From Pseudomonadota bacterium (GTDB lineage Bacteria > Pseudomonadota > Gammaproteobacteria > Pseudomonadales > Pseudomonadaceae), in the NCBI GenBank assembly GCA_023388335.1, contig JAEWGL010000049.1:1-28095 (forward strand): 28,095 nucleotides of DNA. The letters run 5' to 3'. The position numbers and the translations under genes are program-made. Under the pieces are notes generated by a model. It did no database searches. It worked only from the letters and a program-made list of their open reading frames with translations, and was not told the DNA's origin. Position 1 is the stretch's first letter. Each line of letters starts with the position of its first letter. This document shows, one piece after another, positions 1 through 10,419 of this stretch.

Positions 1-157
1 CCGGTCAGGCAGTTGAACACCGTGGTCTTGCCGGCGCCGTTCGGGCCGATCAGGGCAAAGATGTCGTTGCGCCGGACTTTCAGGCTCACATCGCTGAGGG
101 CCTTGATGCCGCCGAACTGCATCATCAGGTTGTCGACGGTGAGGATGATATCGTCGC

Positions 158-161
<4 letters not shown>
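1..161 (-). CDS. livG: Branched-chain amino-acid ABC transporter ATP-binding protein LivG (partial, N-terminal 53 residues)
   Basis: This is the start of the cytoplasmic ATPase that powers the LivKHM importer; the rest lies beyond the left edge. The visible residues begin MSDDIILTVDNLMM and reach a complete Walker A motif, GPNGAGKT, followed by FNCLTG, typical of the LivG/BraF branch of ABC ATPases. The ATG (159-161) overlaps the livM stop codon by four bases (ATGA), so translation is probably coupled to livM. Family and partner are clear from context. The true length and the expected following livF cannot be seen. Confidence 0.93.
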
Positions 162-1447
<1,286 letters not shown>

Positions 1448-1449
1448 GT

Positions 1450-2364
1450 TCACACCTTAGCCACGAGCGGGCGACCCAGCAGGCCTTGGGGACGGAATAT
1501 AAGGATCAGGACCAGCAGCGAGAAACTGAACACATCCTTGTAGTCGGAGTTGATCAGACCGGAGAAAAGCGACTCGGAGATGCCGAGAATGATCCCGCCA
1601 AGCATGGCCCCCGGCAGCGAGCCGATCCCGCCGAGCACCGCGGCGGTGAAAGCCTTGATACCGATGATGAAGCCGGCGTAGAAGTCGAAGGTGCCGTAGT
1701 TCATGGTGATCAGCACGCCCGCCAAGGCGGCCATCACCGCGCCGATGACGAACACATAGGAGATCACCCGGTCGGTGTTGATCCCCAGGATCGAGGCCAT
1801 CTTGCGGTCTTGCTGGGTGGCGCGGCACATGCGGCCGAGCTTGGTGTACTTGATCATGTAGGTGAGCAGGCCCATGCCGACGAAGGCGGCGACCAGGATG
1901 AAGATTTTGGTGTAGGTCAATTGCACGAAGCCGGTGCCGACCTCGACGCGCCATGCTCCCTCAAGTAGGGTCGGGACGCCTTGCTGGCGGGCGCCTTGGC
2001 TGATTTGCGCGTAGTTTTGCAGGATCAGGGAAATGCCGATGGCGCTGATCAACGGTGCCAGGCGGGTGGAGTTGCGCAGTGGCTTGTAGGCGATGCGTTC
2101 GATGGTGAAGCCATAGACGCCGGTGACGACAACGGTGAACAACAGCGTTCCCAGCATCAGCAGTGGGAAGGATTCGATACCGAAATAAGCCAGCAATGCC
2201 AGGCTGATCGCCGCGAGGTACGCGGAGATCATGTACACCTCGCCGTGCGCGAAGTTGATCATGCCGATGATGCCATAGACCATTGTGTAGCCGATGGCGA
2301 TCAGACCATAGACCGACCCGAGGGTCAGGCCATTGACCAGTTGCTGCAGGAAAATACCATCCAT
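1450..2364 (-). CDS. livH: Branched-chain amino-acid ABC transporter permease LivH
   Basis: This is the second inner-membrane permease of the importer, 304 aa, the normal LivH/BraD length. It opens with a membrane helix containing LVNGLTLGSVYGLIAIGYTM and the family hallmark GMINFAHGEVYMI. It then has further helices, the ATPase-contact loop CRATQQDRKMASILGI, and the conserved C-terminal GGIGSLPGAMLGG and RPQGLLGRP. An AGGTGA ribosome site precedes the ATG. The gene runs directly into livM (stop codon 1450-1452) and is separated from livK upstream by 154 bases containing a strong GC hairpin. Confidence 0.96.
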   Translation of the reverse strand: MDGIFLQQLVNGLTLGSVYGLIAIGYTMVYGIIGMINFAHGEVYMISAYLAAISLALLAYFGIESFPLLMLGTLLFTVVVTGVYGFTIERIAYKPLRNSTRLAPLISAIGISLILQNYAQISQGARQQGVPTLLEGAWRVEVGTGFVQLTYTKIFILVAAFVGMGLLTYMIKYTKLGRMCRATQQDRKMASILGINTDRVISYVFVIGAVMAALAGVLITMNYGTFDFYAGFIIGIKAFTAAVLGGIGSLPGAMLGGIILGISESLFSGLINSDYKDVFSFSLLVLILIFRPQGLLGRPLVAKV

Positions 2365-2485
2365 AACGCAATCTCACCTGATTTGAGATTGCACGAGCGC
2401 CGACCACGGCGGGCCTCGGATGAAGCGACCCTCGCAGCGCAGAACCGGTGCAGATCTACGAAGAAAGACAGGTAGCAGGGGCGTC

Positions 2486-2507
2486 GGCCCGGGAATCCGC
2501 CCGGGCC
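2486..2507 (-). promoter_or_regulatory. Intercistronic hairpin between livK and livH
   Basis: GGCCCGGG and its exact complement CCCGGGCC form an 8-bp all-GC stem with a six-base loop just after the livK stop. No T-run follows on the minus strand, so it is not a full intrinsic terminator. Such structures between a binding-protein gene and its permease genes commonly protect the upstream message or partly stop transcription, giving excess binding protein. That role is inferred here. Confidence 0.5.
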
Positions 2508-2518
2508 TTCAGCCGTTG

Positions 2519-3655
2519 TTATTTTTGTTTTTCCAGTTGGTGGTACTTGCCATTGGCATCCCACTGGTAGACCACGTAGTCGGAGACAGTCAGGTCACCC
2601 TTGCTGTCGAACTTCTTCTCGCCCATGACGGTATTGACCGAGTTGGCCTTGAGCCACTTGGCGGCGTCCTCGCCTTTGTTCGACTTGGCGCCGTTAAAGG
2701 CCGCGGCCAAGGCCTGGAGCGAGGCATAGGCGTACAAGGTGTAGCCTTCAGGTTCGAAGCCGCTCTTGCGGAACTCTTCCACCACGGCCTTGCTGTCCGG
2801 CAGCAGGCGTGGATCGGCACCGAAGGTCATGTATACGCCATTGGTGTACTGGGCACCGCCCGCGGTGGAGACCAGTTCGTCGGTGACGATGCCATCATCG
2901 GACATGAACGCCACATCCTTCAGGCCCGCCTCGCGCAGTTGACGGACCAGGGGACCCGCTTCAGGGTGCAGGCCACCGAAGTAGACGACATCGGCGCCCG
3001 CGCCGCGAATCTTGGTCACCACGGCGCTGAAGTCCTTCTCGCCACGGGTCAGGCCTTCGTACAGCACCGGCTTCACGCCGCGCGTCTCCAACTGCGCCTT
3101 GGTCGCGTCGGCCAGGCCCTGGCCATAGGTGTCCTTGTCGTGCAGGACCGCGACTTTCTTGCCCTTGAGCACATCGACGATGTAGTCGCCGGCGACAATA
3201 CCCTGCTGGTCGTCACGACCGCACATACGAAACATGCTGCTCAGCCCGCGCTCGGTAACCTGCGGGTTGGTCGAACCCGGGGTGATGGCGATGATCCCGG
3301 CTTCGTCATACACCTCCGAAGCGGGGATGGTGTTGGAGGAGCAGAAGTGCCCGACCACGCCCGCGACCTTGTCCTGGTCGACCAGGCGGTTGGCCACGGC
3401 CACGGCCTGCTTGGGTTCGCAGGCGTCATCGCCCGGCACCAGGACGATCTTCTCGCCGTTGATCCCGCCTGCAGCGTTGATCTTGTCGGCTGCCGCCTGG
3501 GCACCTTTCATGTATTGCCCGCCAAACGCTGCGTTGGCCCCGGTCATCGGGCCTGCGACGCCGATCTTGATGTCGGCCTGAACATACGAAGAAATACCCA
3601 GCGCCGAAGCTACGGCGAGAGCCAGGAAGCCTTTCTTGTAAAACGTCTGCGACAT
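2519..3655 (-). CDS. livK: Branched-chain amino-acid ABC transporter substrate-binding protein LivK/BraC
   Basis: This is the periplasmic receptor that delivers leucine/isoleucine/valine (and possibly alanine or threonine) to LivHM. It has a clear signal peptide, with basic YKKG then a hydrophobic run ending SSYVQA; cleavage before DIKIGVAGPMTG gives a mature protein of about 350 aa. The type-1 periplasmic fold of the family shows in GPMTGANAAFGGQYMKGA near the mature N-terminus, the substrate-loop region HFCSSNTIPASEVYDEAG and the DKDTYGQGLAD segment. Total length of 378 aa is usual for BraC. TAGGAG precedes the ATG with suitable spacing. It is the first gene of the liv operon, with a long upstream region where control is expected. 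Confidence 0.96.
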   Translation of the reverse strand: MSQTFYKKGFLALAVASALGISSYVQADIKIGVAGPMTGANAAFGGQYMKGAQAAADKINAAGGINGEKIVLVPGDDACEPKQAVAVANRLVDQDKVAGVVGHFCSSNTIPASEVYDEAGIIAITPGSTNPQVTERGLSSMFRMCGRDDQQGIVAGDYIVDVLKGKKVAVLHDKDTYGQGLADATKAQLETRGVKPVLYEGLTRGEKDFSAVVTKIRGAGADVVYFGGLHPEAGPLVRQLREAGLKDVAFMSDDGIVTDELVSTAGGAQYTNGVYMTFGADPRLLPDSKAVVEEFRKSGFEPEGYTLYAYASLQALAAAFNGAKSNKGEDAAKWLKANSVNTVMGEKKFDSKGDLTVSDYVVYQWDANGKYHQLEKQK

Positions 3656-4109
3656 GAGGTGGTGCTCCTAGAGTTTTTTTGGTTGGCACTACAACTTCAG
3701 CACTTGCTCCGAGCAAAGGCCGTGCCATTGATTTTGTATTCCGGGAAAACACACGAAGGTGTTGCCTGTGACTGACCGACGGTCGTTTCTTTATTGAGCG
3801 TGCAACCCTCTGCCTCCTGGAAGGTGCCACCAGATGACCAACAAAAGAACAACCCGCAAGTGCCATCATTGCAACCCTGGCAAGTGTTAACGTGCAACCT
3901 AGCTGTAACAACGGACGTCACCGAAGTGCACACCCGTGGTGCGCAACTGCTACAGCGGGCACCTTAGCAAGGCTAGCTGGACTATGAAAAATCGCCGTCA
4001 TATGTAGTCTGTTACTGATTTTCCTCAGGTACCGGAAAAGGCTGGCACAATGTCCTCCCTTGCGCGTGCCCCACCCGCTTCGGAGCACGCCGCCGACTGG
4101 AGCCCTTCA
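3656..4109. other. Divergent intergenic region livK / pncB
   Basis: These 454 bases lie between divergently read genes and should hold both promoters. The livK ribosome site is at the left end. TGCAACC occurs three times (3801-3807, 3870-3876, 3893-3899), twice as CGTGCAACC; on the livK sense strand this is GGTTGCA(CG), which could be a regulator-binding repeat. On the plus strand TGGACT (3978-3983), 17 bases, then TATGTA (4001-4006) is a weak candidate sigma-70 promoter for pncB. I see no convincing ORF here. Confidence 0.5.
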
Positions 4110-5315
4110 ATGAGCGAGAGCGCATTCGCCGAGCGCATCGTGCACAACCTGCTCGACACCGATTTCTACAAGCTGACCATGATGCAGGCGGTGCTGCACA
4201 ACTACCCTGACGTGGATGTGGAATGGGAATTCAGGTGCCGTAATGGCGAAGACCTGCGCCCTTATCTGGCAGAGATCCGCACCCAGATCGAGCAGCTCTG
4301 TGAACTGAGCCTGGACGAGCAACAGCTAGGCTTTCTGGAGCGCATCAGCTTCATCAAGCCGGACTTTTTGCGCTTTCTCGGCCTGTTCCGCTTCAACCTG
4401 CGCTACCTGCAACTGGGCATCGAGGACGATCAGCTGTACCTGCGCCTGCGCGGCCCATGGCTGCACGTGATCCTGTTCGAAGTGCCGCTGCTGGCCATCA
4501 TCAGCGAAGTGCGCAATCGCCAGCGTTATCCACAGATACGTCTGTCGGAGGCCCATGACCAACTGCGGCGCAAGTTCGACTGGTTGCGCGCGCATGCCAG
4601 CGACGAGGAATTGGCCGAGTTGCAGGTGGCCGACTTCGGTACCCGCCGGCGCTTCTCCAGCAAGGTCCAGGAAGACGTGGTGCGACTGCTGCGCGATGAA
4701 TTCCCGGCACGCTTCGTCGGTACCAGCAATGTCAACCTGGCATGGAAACTGGATCTCAAGCCGCTGGGCACCATGGCCCACGAGTGGATCATGGCCCACC
4801 AGCAACTGGGCCCGCGGCTGATCGACAGCCAGATTGCCGCCCTGGACTGCTGGGTCCGCGAGTACCGCGGCCTGCTCGGCATCGCCCTGACCGACTGCAT
4901 CACCATGGATGCCTTCCTCGGTGATTTCGACCTGTACTTCGCCAAGCTATTCGACGGCCTGCGCCACGACTCCGGTGAGCCGGTGGCCTGGGCCGAAAAG
5001 GCCATCGCCCACTATCGCAAGCTGGGCATCGACCCGATGACCAAGACCTTGGTGTTTTCCGATGGTCTCAACCTGACCCGCTCCCTGGAAATCTTCCGTG
5101 CCCTGCGCGGTCGCATCAACGTGAGCTTCGGTATCGGCACTAACCTGACATGCGATATCCCTGGGGTGGTGCCGATGAACATCGTGCTTAAAATGACCGA
5201 CTGCAACGGCTCCCCGGTTGCCAAGATCTCCGACGAAGCCGCCAAGACCCAGTGCCGCGATCCGAATTTCGTCGCCTACCTGCGTCACGTATTCAAAGTC
5301 CCCAGCAAGGAGTAA
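4110..5315 (+). CDS. pncB: Nicotinate phosphoribosyltransferase
   Basis: PncB converts nicotinate and PRPP to nicotinate mononucleotide with ATP hydrolysis, the entry step of the Preiss-Handler NAD salvage route in the cytoplasm. The N-terminal DTDFYKLTMMQAV, the GTSNVNLAWKLDLKPLGTMAHEW segment carrying the likely phosphorylated catalytic histidine (about His224), the DSGEP motif, and SFGIGTNLTCD near the phosphate-binding site are all characteristic. I chose ATG 4110 (401 aa, MSESAFAERIVHNLL) because GGAG lies seven bases upstream and homologues start there. An in-frame ATG at 4050 would add 20 unconserved residues. nadE follows after three bases, so the two form an operon for successive NAD steps. 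Confidence 0.96.
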   Translation: MSESAFAERIVHNLLDTDFYKLTMMQAVLHNYPDVDVEWEFRCRNGEDLRPYLAEIRTQIEQLCELSLDEQQLGFLERISFIKPDFLRFLGLFRFNLRYLQLGIEDDQLYLRLRGPWLHVILFEVPLLAIISEVRNRQRYPQIRLSEAHDQLRRKFDWLRAHASDEELAELQVADFGTRRRFSSKVQEDVVRLLRDEFPARFVGTSNVNLAWKLDLKPLGTMAHEWIMAHQQLGPRLIDSQIAALDCWVREYRGLLGIALTDCITMDAFLGDFDLYFAKLFDGLRHDSGEPVAWAEKAIAHYRKLGIDPMTKTLVFSDGLNLTRSLEIFRALRGRINVSFGIGTNLTCDIPGVVPMNIVLKMTDCNGSPVAKISDEAAKTQCRDPNFVAYLRHVFKVPSKE

Positions 5316-5318
5316 ACC

Positions 5319-6146
5319 ATGCAAGCCGTCCAGCAAGAGATTGCGCAGCAGCTCAAGGTGCAGCCGCCTTTCGCCGACGCCGCCGCGCTCGAGGCGGAAG
5401 TCGCCCGGCGCGTGGCCTTCATCAAGCAATGCCTGGCCAATGCCCGGCTCAAGACCCTGGTCTTGGGCATCAGTGGTGGGGTCGACTCCCTCGCCGCCGC
5501 CCTGCTCGCCCAGCGTGCGATCAATGAACTGCGTGCCGAGACCAGCGATCAGGGCTACCGCTTCATCGCCGTGCGCCTGCCTTACAAGGTGCAACACGAT
5601 GAGCACGATGCACAGGCGTGCCTGGAGGTAATCAAGGCCGACGAAGTGCAGACCGTGGATATCGCACCGGGCGTGGTCGGGTTGAAACAAGAGGTCAAGG
5701 AGCTGCAGAACGGCACGCCAGAGCTGGTGGACTTCGTGGTCGGCAATATCAAGGCACGCCTGCGCATGGTTGCCCAGTACACCATCGCCGGTGCCCGTCA
5801 GGGTCTGGTGATCGGCACCGACCACGCCGCCGAGGCGGTGATGGGCTTCTTTACCAAGTTCGGTGATGGCGCCTGCGACCTGGCGCCGCTGAGCGGCCTG
5901 GTGAAGCATCAGGTGCGCGCTATTGCCCGCAGTTTCGGCGCCCCAGCGTCGTTGGTGGAGAAAGTGCCGACTGCCGACCTGGAAGACCTGACGCCCGGCA
6001 AACCGGATGAGGTCTCGCACGGCGTGACCTATCAGCAGATCGATGCGTTCCTGCACGGCGAACCGGTCAGCCAGGAGGTCTTCGACATCATCGTCGCAAC
6101 CTACCGCAAGACCCAGCACAAGCGCGAACTGCCGTTCGCGCCGTGA
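5319..6146 (+). CDS. nadE: NH3-dependent NAD+ synthetase
   Basis: NadE makes NAD from deamido-NAD, ATP and ammonia, the last step of the pathway that pncB enters. The N-type ATP-pyrophosphatase P-loop SGGVDS is at residues 52-57. GTDHAAEAVMGFFTKFGDGACDLAPLSGL is the typical NAD-binding and metal-binding stretch, and the C-terminus ends in KTQHKRELPFAP as in short bacterial NadE. At 275 aa with no glutaminase domain it is the ammonia-dependent form. The ribosome site AAGGAG lies over the pncB stop, only three bases separate the genes, and both are probably on one transcript. Confidence 0.96.
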   Translation: MQAVQQEIAQQLKVQPPFADAAALEAEVARRVAFIKQCLANARLKTLVLGISGGVDSLAAALLAQRAINELRAETSDQGYRFIAVRLPYKVQHDEHDAQACLEVIKADEVQTVDIAPGVVGLKQEVKELQNGTPELVDFVVGNIKARLRMVAQYTIAGARQGLVIGTDHAAEAVMGFFTKFGDGACDLAPLSGLVKHQVRAIARSFGAPASLVEKVPTADLEDLTPGKPDEVSHGVTYQQIDAFLHGEPVSQEVFDIIVATYRKTQHKRELPFAP

Positions 6147-6153
6147 TGCGGCA

Positions 6154-6182
6154 TGGGAGCGCCGGTTCGACGGCCGCTCCCA
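6154..6182. terminator. Hairpin between converging nadE and azurin genes
   Basis: TGGGAGCG (6154-6161) pairs with CGCTCCCA (6175-6182), extended by CCG/CGG with one bulged base around a GTTCGA loop. It sits eight bases after the nadE stop and 25 before the azurin stop, so it could end both transcripts. There is no good T-run on either strand, so it may instead stabilise 3' ends, or be a degenerate REP element (it shares the GGGAGC core). Confidence 0.45.
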
Positions 6183-6206
6183 CCGGTTTGTTGGGTAGTC
6201 CCGTCG

Positions 6207-6659
6207 TTACTTGACGACGACCTTGCCCTTCATCATCGCGATGTGGCCAGGGAAGCTGCAGAAGAAGCCGTAGTCACCGCCAGCTTCCAGCTTGGAAGTG
6301 TCGAACGTTACCGACGTTTCCTTCTCTGGGGCGCCGATCATCTTGGTGTGGGCGATGATGGCTGCGTTGTCGGCCTTGATGTAGTCCTTTTCCAGGCCCT
6401 GGGTCAGGCCTTCGGTGGCAATTGCCTGCATGTCAGCGGTCTTGCTGATCACCAGGTTATGGCCCATGACGTTCTTCGGCAAGGTACCGGTGTGGGTCAG
6501 CTTGACCGTGAATTCCTTGCAGCTCTTGTCGACAGTGAATTCCTTCTCGACGAAGGACATCTGGTCGGTCGACTGGACGGTGGTGGTGCATTTGTCGTCA
6601 GCGAAAACCTGGGCACTGACCAGGGTCAACAGGGATACCGCAACTGCTTTAGCAAACAT
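6207..6659 (-). CDS. azu: Azurin precursor (periplasmic blue copper protein)
   Basis: Azurin is a small periplasmic type-1 copper protein that carries electrons, classically linked to denitrification and stress respiration. The 20-residue signal peptide ends SAQVFA, giving a mature protein of 130 aa. The copper ligands are visible: His47 in NVMGHN, Cys114, His119 and Met123 in the FFCSFPGHIAMM block (mature numbering). Cys4 and Cys27 match the family disulfide. The residue equivalent to the buried Trp48 of P. aeruginosa azurin is leucine (GHNL), and the protein has no tryptophan at all. AAGGAG lies seven bases before the ATG. An ANR-type box lies about 60 bases upstream, suggesting induction at low oxygen. 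Confidence 0.96.
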   Translation of the reverse strand: MFAKAVAVSLLTLVSAQVFADDKCTTTVQSTDQMSFVEKEFTVDKSCKEFTVKLTHTGTLPKNVMGHNLVISKTADMQAIATEGLTQGLEKDYIKADNAAIIAHTKMIGAPEKETSVTFDTSKLEAGGDYGFFCSFPGHIAMMKGKVVVK

Positions 6660-6720
6660 CGTGAAGCTCCTTGGCAGGGTTTATCAGTCCGCATGCTGCC
6701 TGAGGCCCTTCGACCCCTCC

Positions 6721-6734
6721 CTGATATGGATCAA
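6721..6734 (-). promoter_or_regulatory. Putative ANR/FNR box of the azurin promoter
   Basis: On the minus strand the sequence is TTGATCCATATCAG, matching nine of ten positions of TTGAT-N4-ATCAA. It is centred about 68 bases before the azurin ATG, which would leave a 5' leader of roughly 27 bases if it acts at the usual -41.5. ANR control of azu is known in P. aeruginosa; here it is inferred from the motif. Confidence 0.65.
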
Positions 6735-6770
6735 GGCGGTAGCCAGGGCCAGACAGTTAAATTGTTCTAT

Positions 6771-6789
6771 GGATTGTATACATAAATCC
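6771..6789. promoter_or_regulatory. Palindromic element around TGTATACA
   Basis: GGATTGTATACATAAATCC contains the perfect palindrome TGTATACA with near-symmetric GGATT/AATCC ends. It resembles operators of GntR-family repressors (TTGTATACAA type). It lies between the azurin promoter and a downstream short ORF at 6851, so it could control either. No regulator is encoded nearby. Confidence 0.35.
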
Positions 6790-6850
6790 AAAGTGCACAT
6801 CATGCTTCATTAATAGACGATGGGACAACCTCTCATTTAGGAGCAACGAC

Positions 6851-6940
6851 ATGTCCCTGGGTAATTTCATGAACAGCTTGCTTGCCGCGTATGCCAGTGG
6901 CGCCGCCGGCGCCACCTGCGGCTTCGCCCGTCCGGAGTAA
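6851..6940 (+). CDS. Candidate 29-residue small protein
   Basis: An ATG follows TAGGAG with seven bases spacing, a better ribosome site than many confirmed genes here. The short product begins MSLGNFMNSLL, continues with an alanine/glycine-rich stretch, and ends CGFARPE. I do not recognise it. It could be a short amphipathic or membrane-associated peptide, or the intact start of a longer gene whose end was lost when repeats accumulated downstream. It stands alone, divergent from azurin. The support is the ribosome site and the upstream palindromic element, not homology. Confidence 0.4.
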   Translation: MSLGNFMNSLLAAYASGAAGATCGFARPE

Positions 6941-7095
6941 CGAAATCAAGGCCCCGGTACCGCCAAAATGGATCATCGGAGTGAGCGCCCGGCTCGGGCA
7001 TTGTGGTCGCACGCAGGCGCTGGTAGGAGCCCACTCAGCCCGCTGGGCTGCGCTGTCGCGCAGAGAACAAGGTCTGCAAAGCGCGGCGGCCACGC

Positions 7096-7229
7096 TGTAG
7101 GAGCTGGCTTGTCCTGCGATCGGCCGCGAAGCGGCCGTAAAGCCAGCCATCTCGATCTGTCTGGTGCAGCGCGGTTACAGGGGTTGCGACCGCTGCGCGG
7201 TCGATCGCGGCACAAGGCCGCTCCTACAA
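7096..7229. repeat. Inverted pair of REP elements (REPIN-like)
   Basis: TGTAGGAGCTGGCTTGTCC at the left and the reverse-complement form GGCACAAGGCCGCTCCTACA at the right face each other about 90 bases apart. Each is followed inward by a GC stem (GGCCGCGAAGCGGCC on the left, GACCGCTGCGCGGTC on the right). This is the layout of a Pseudomonas REP doublet, moved by RAYT transposases encoded elsewhere in such genomes. Confidence 0.7.
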
Positions 7230-7409
7230 GGTACAGCTAAATCAATGAGTTAGCGTGTGTTCTATAGGAGGGAGCGGGTTGGAGGGCCAGTCAGACGTAA
7301 GTAGACAGAGCCCGTAGAACATTTCCCGCCACACCAGGCCACCGTCAGGGACTGTAGGATCATTCGCCATACACAAGACAGAGTGGCATCCGCCCAGCGC
7401 AGCGGGCGG

Positions 7410-7576
7410 TTGTAGGAGCGTGCCTTGTGTCGCGAAGCCCTCGCCGGGGCGCAGGATGGCCGCGGTGCGCGATGCTCGCAGGGCACCGCATGCAGTCACA
7501 GCGCCATTCGATTCTGGGGCCGCTACGCGCCCCTTTCGCACGGTCCGGCGTCCCGGCACAAGGCACGCTCCCACAA
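7410..7576. repeat. Second inverted REP pair (REPIN-like)
   Basis: TTGTAGGAGCGTGCCTTGTG on the left matches, inverted with two or so differences, CGGCACAAGGCACGCTCCCA on the right. The arms are closer to each other than to those of the pair at 7096-7229, so this is a separate insertion of a related element. Inner sequence is GC-rich and non-coding. Confidence 0.65.
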
Positions 7577-7711
7577 TCGCCCCGCGGCGCTGGGCGAAAA
7601 GACCCGCCAGGCGCAGCGCCCGCCGAAGGCTCGGCGTCACTCATGCCCCTGTACCGGCGCAACCGGGCCGGAGGCCCAGAAAGTCGGCGGTGACGCTGTG
7701 CATCAGCGGTA

Positions 7712-10012
<2,301 letters not shown>

Positions 10013-10054
10013 GTCAGTGACCAGTTCTGGTGTGCAGGGAAATCGCGGGCGCGG

Positions 10055-10063
10055 AATATAGCA
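10055..10063 (-). promoter_or_regulatory. Extended -10 promoter candidate for ygiQ
   Basis: On the minus strand TGCTATATT gives an extended -10 (TGN-TATATT), about 45 bases before the ygiQ ATG at 10012. No strong -35 is visible 17 bases upstream, as expected for an extended -10 type. Its position within the upstream open frame argues against the longer ygiQ start. Confidence 0.45.
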
Positions 10064-10138
10064 CAAATTTTGATCAGATCCGACGGTAACGGTCGGATTT
10101 ACACCGCCAGGCTGAGTCAAGGCAATCTGCGCGGCCAA

Positions 10139-10419
10139 GCCTGTGCAGGGTCGTCCCCCCGACGTCCGCGACCCCGGGCGCAGAGATAACGTTTCAAGTT
10201 ATTTTGCCTACTAGACCCTCCTCGTAGCTCAAGCGACTGTTATTAATAGTGAAGTTTAATTTTAAAAGAATATCTAGAATTGCTCTTTCAGCGGAAACGG
10301 AAGTCTCCTACAGACTTACCAGCCGGGAAGGACAAGCTGAAGTATTGCCTGAGGAAAAGGTTATTGTTAAAAAAGGCGGGCGGAATATTCCGCATCAAAC
10401 CACTAATGGAGTAGTTATC
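10139..10419 (+). promoter_or_regulatory. AT-rich leader/promoter region of the YcaO cassette
   Basis: This stretch precedes the small peptide gene. It is sharply AT-rich: only 17 of the 60 bases at 10241-10300 are G or C. It contains TTATTAAT (10240-10247) as a possible -10, a 6-bp inverted repeat AAGTCT/AGACTT (10301-10317), and a 14-bp perfect palindrome GCGGAATATTCCGC (10380-10393). The peptide frame stays open back to a GTG at 10249, but that GTG has no ribosome site. The palindrome, 27 bases before the peptide ATG, may be an operator or a leader-RNA hairpin. Confidence 0.45.
10290..10301 (+). repeat. 12-bp direct repeat, left copy
   Basis: AGCGGAAACGGA occurs here and again at 13419-13430, about 3.1 kb apart, enclosing the peptide, YcaO and ABC genes. 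The right copy lies just 3' of dnaB. It may mark an insertion boundary or be chance. Confidence 0.4.

Larger units (their letters stand above)
6941..7711. other. Gene-free region with REP-type repeats
   Basis: No credible protein gene is seen here. The stretch contains at least four copies, in both orientations, of the Pseudomonas REP core (GTAGGAGC … GCG-rich). Short ORFs in it translate to arginine/proline-rich peptides typical of REP sequences and are not real. A solitary REP-like copy occurs at about 7021-7062 (TGGTAGGAGCCC followed by a small stem), and two inverted pairs are listed separately. The stretch 7241-7400 shows nothing recognisable. Confidence 0.6.

Noticed and set aside
3656..3960. 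Sigma-54 promoter for livK (TGGCAC near 3860)
   Set aside because: TGGCAC is present on the minus strand, but no TTGCW follows at the required spacing.
7242..7662. Minus-strand ORFs of 100-132 codons between azurin and ygiQ
   Set aside because: They run through REP elements and give Arg/Pro/Ala-rich translations typical of those repeats.
6660..7711. CRISPR array or prophage attachment site
   Set aside because: The repeats are inverted REP pairs with irregular spacing, not regular direct repeats, and no cas or integrase gene is present. The tRNA-Leu at 20852 is also intact with no duplicated 3' end visible nearby.
10013..10138. 42-residue N-terminal extension of YgiQ
   Set aside because: It is unconserved, and an extended -10 promoter lies within it; homologues start at MQAAKPLFDYPKYW.
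10249..10419. N-terminal extension making the peptide gene 87 residues from a GTG
   Set aside because: No ribosome site before the GTG, and a good one before the internal ATG at 10420. Kept as an alternative, not as the main call.
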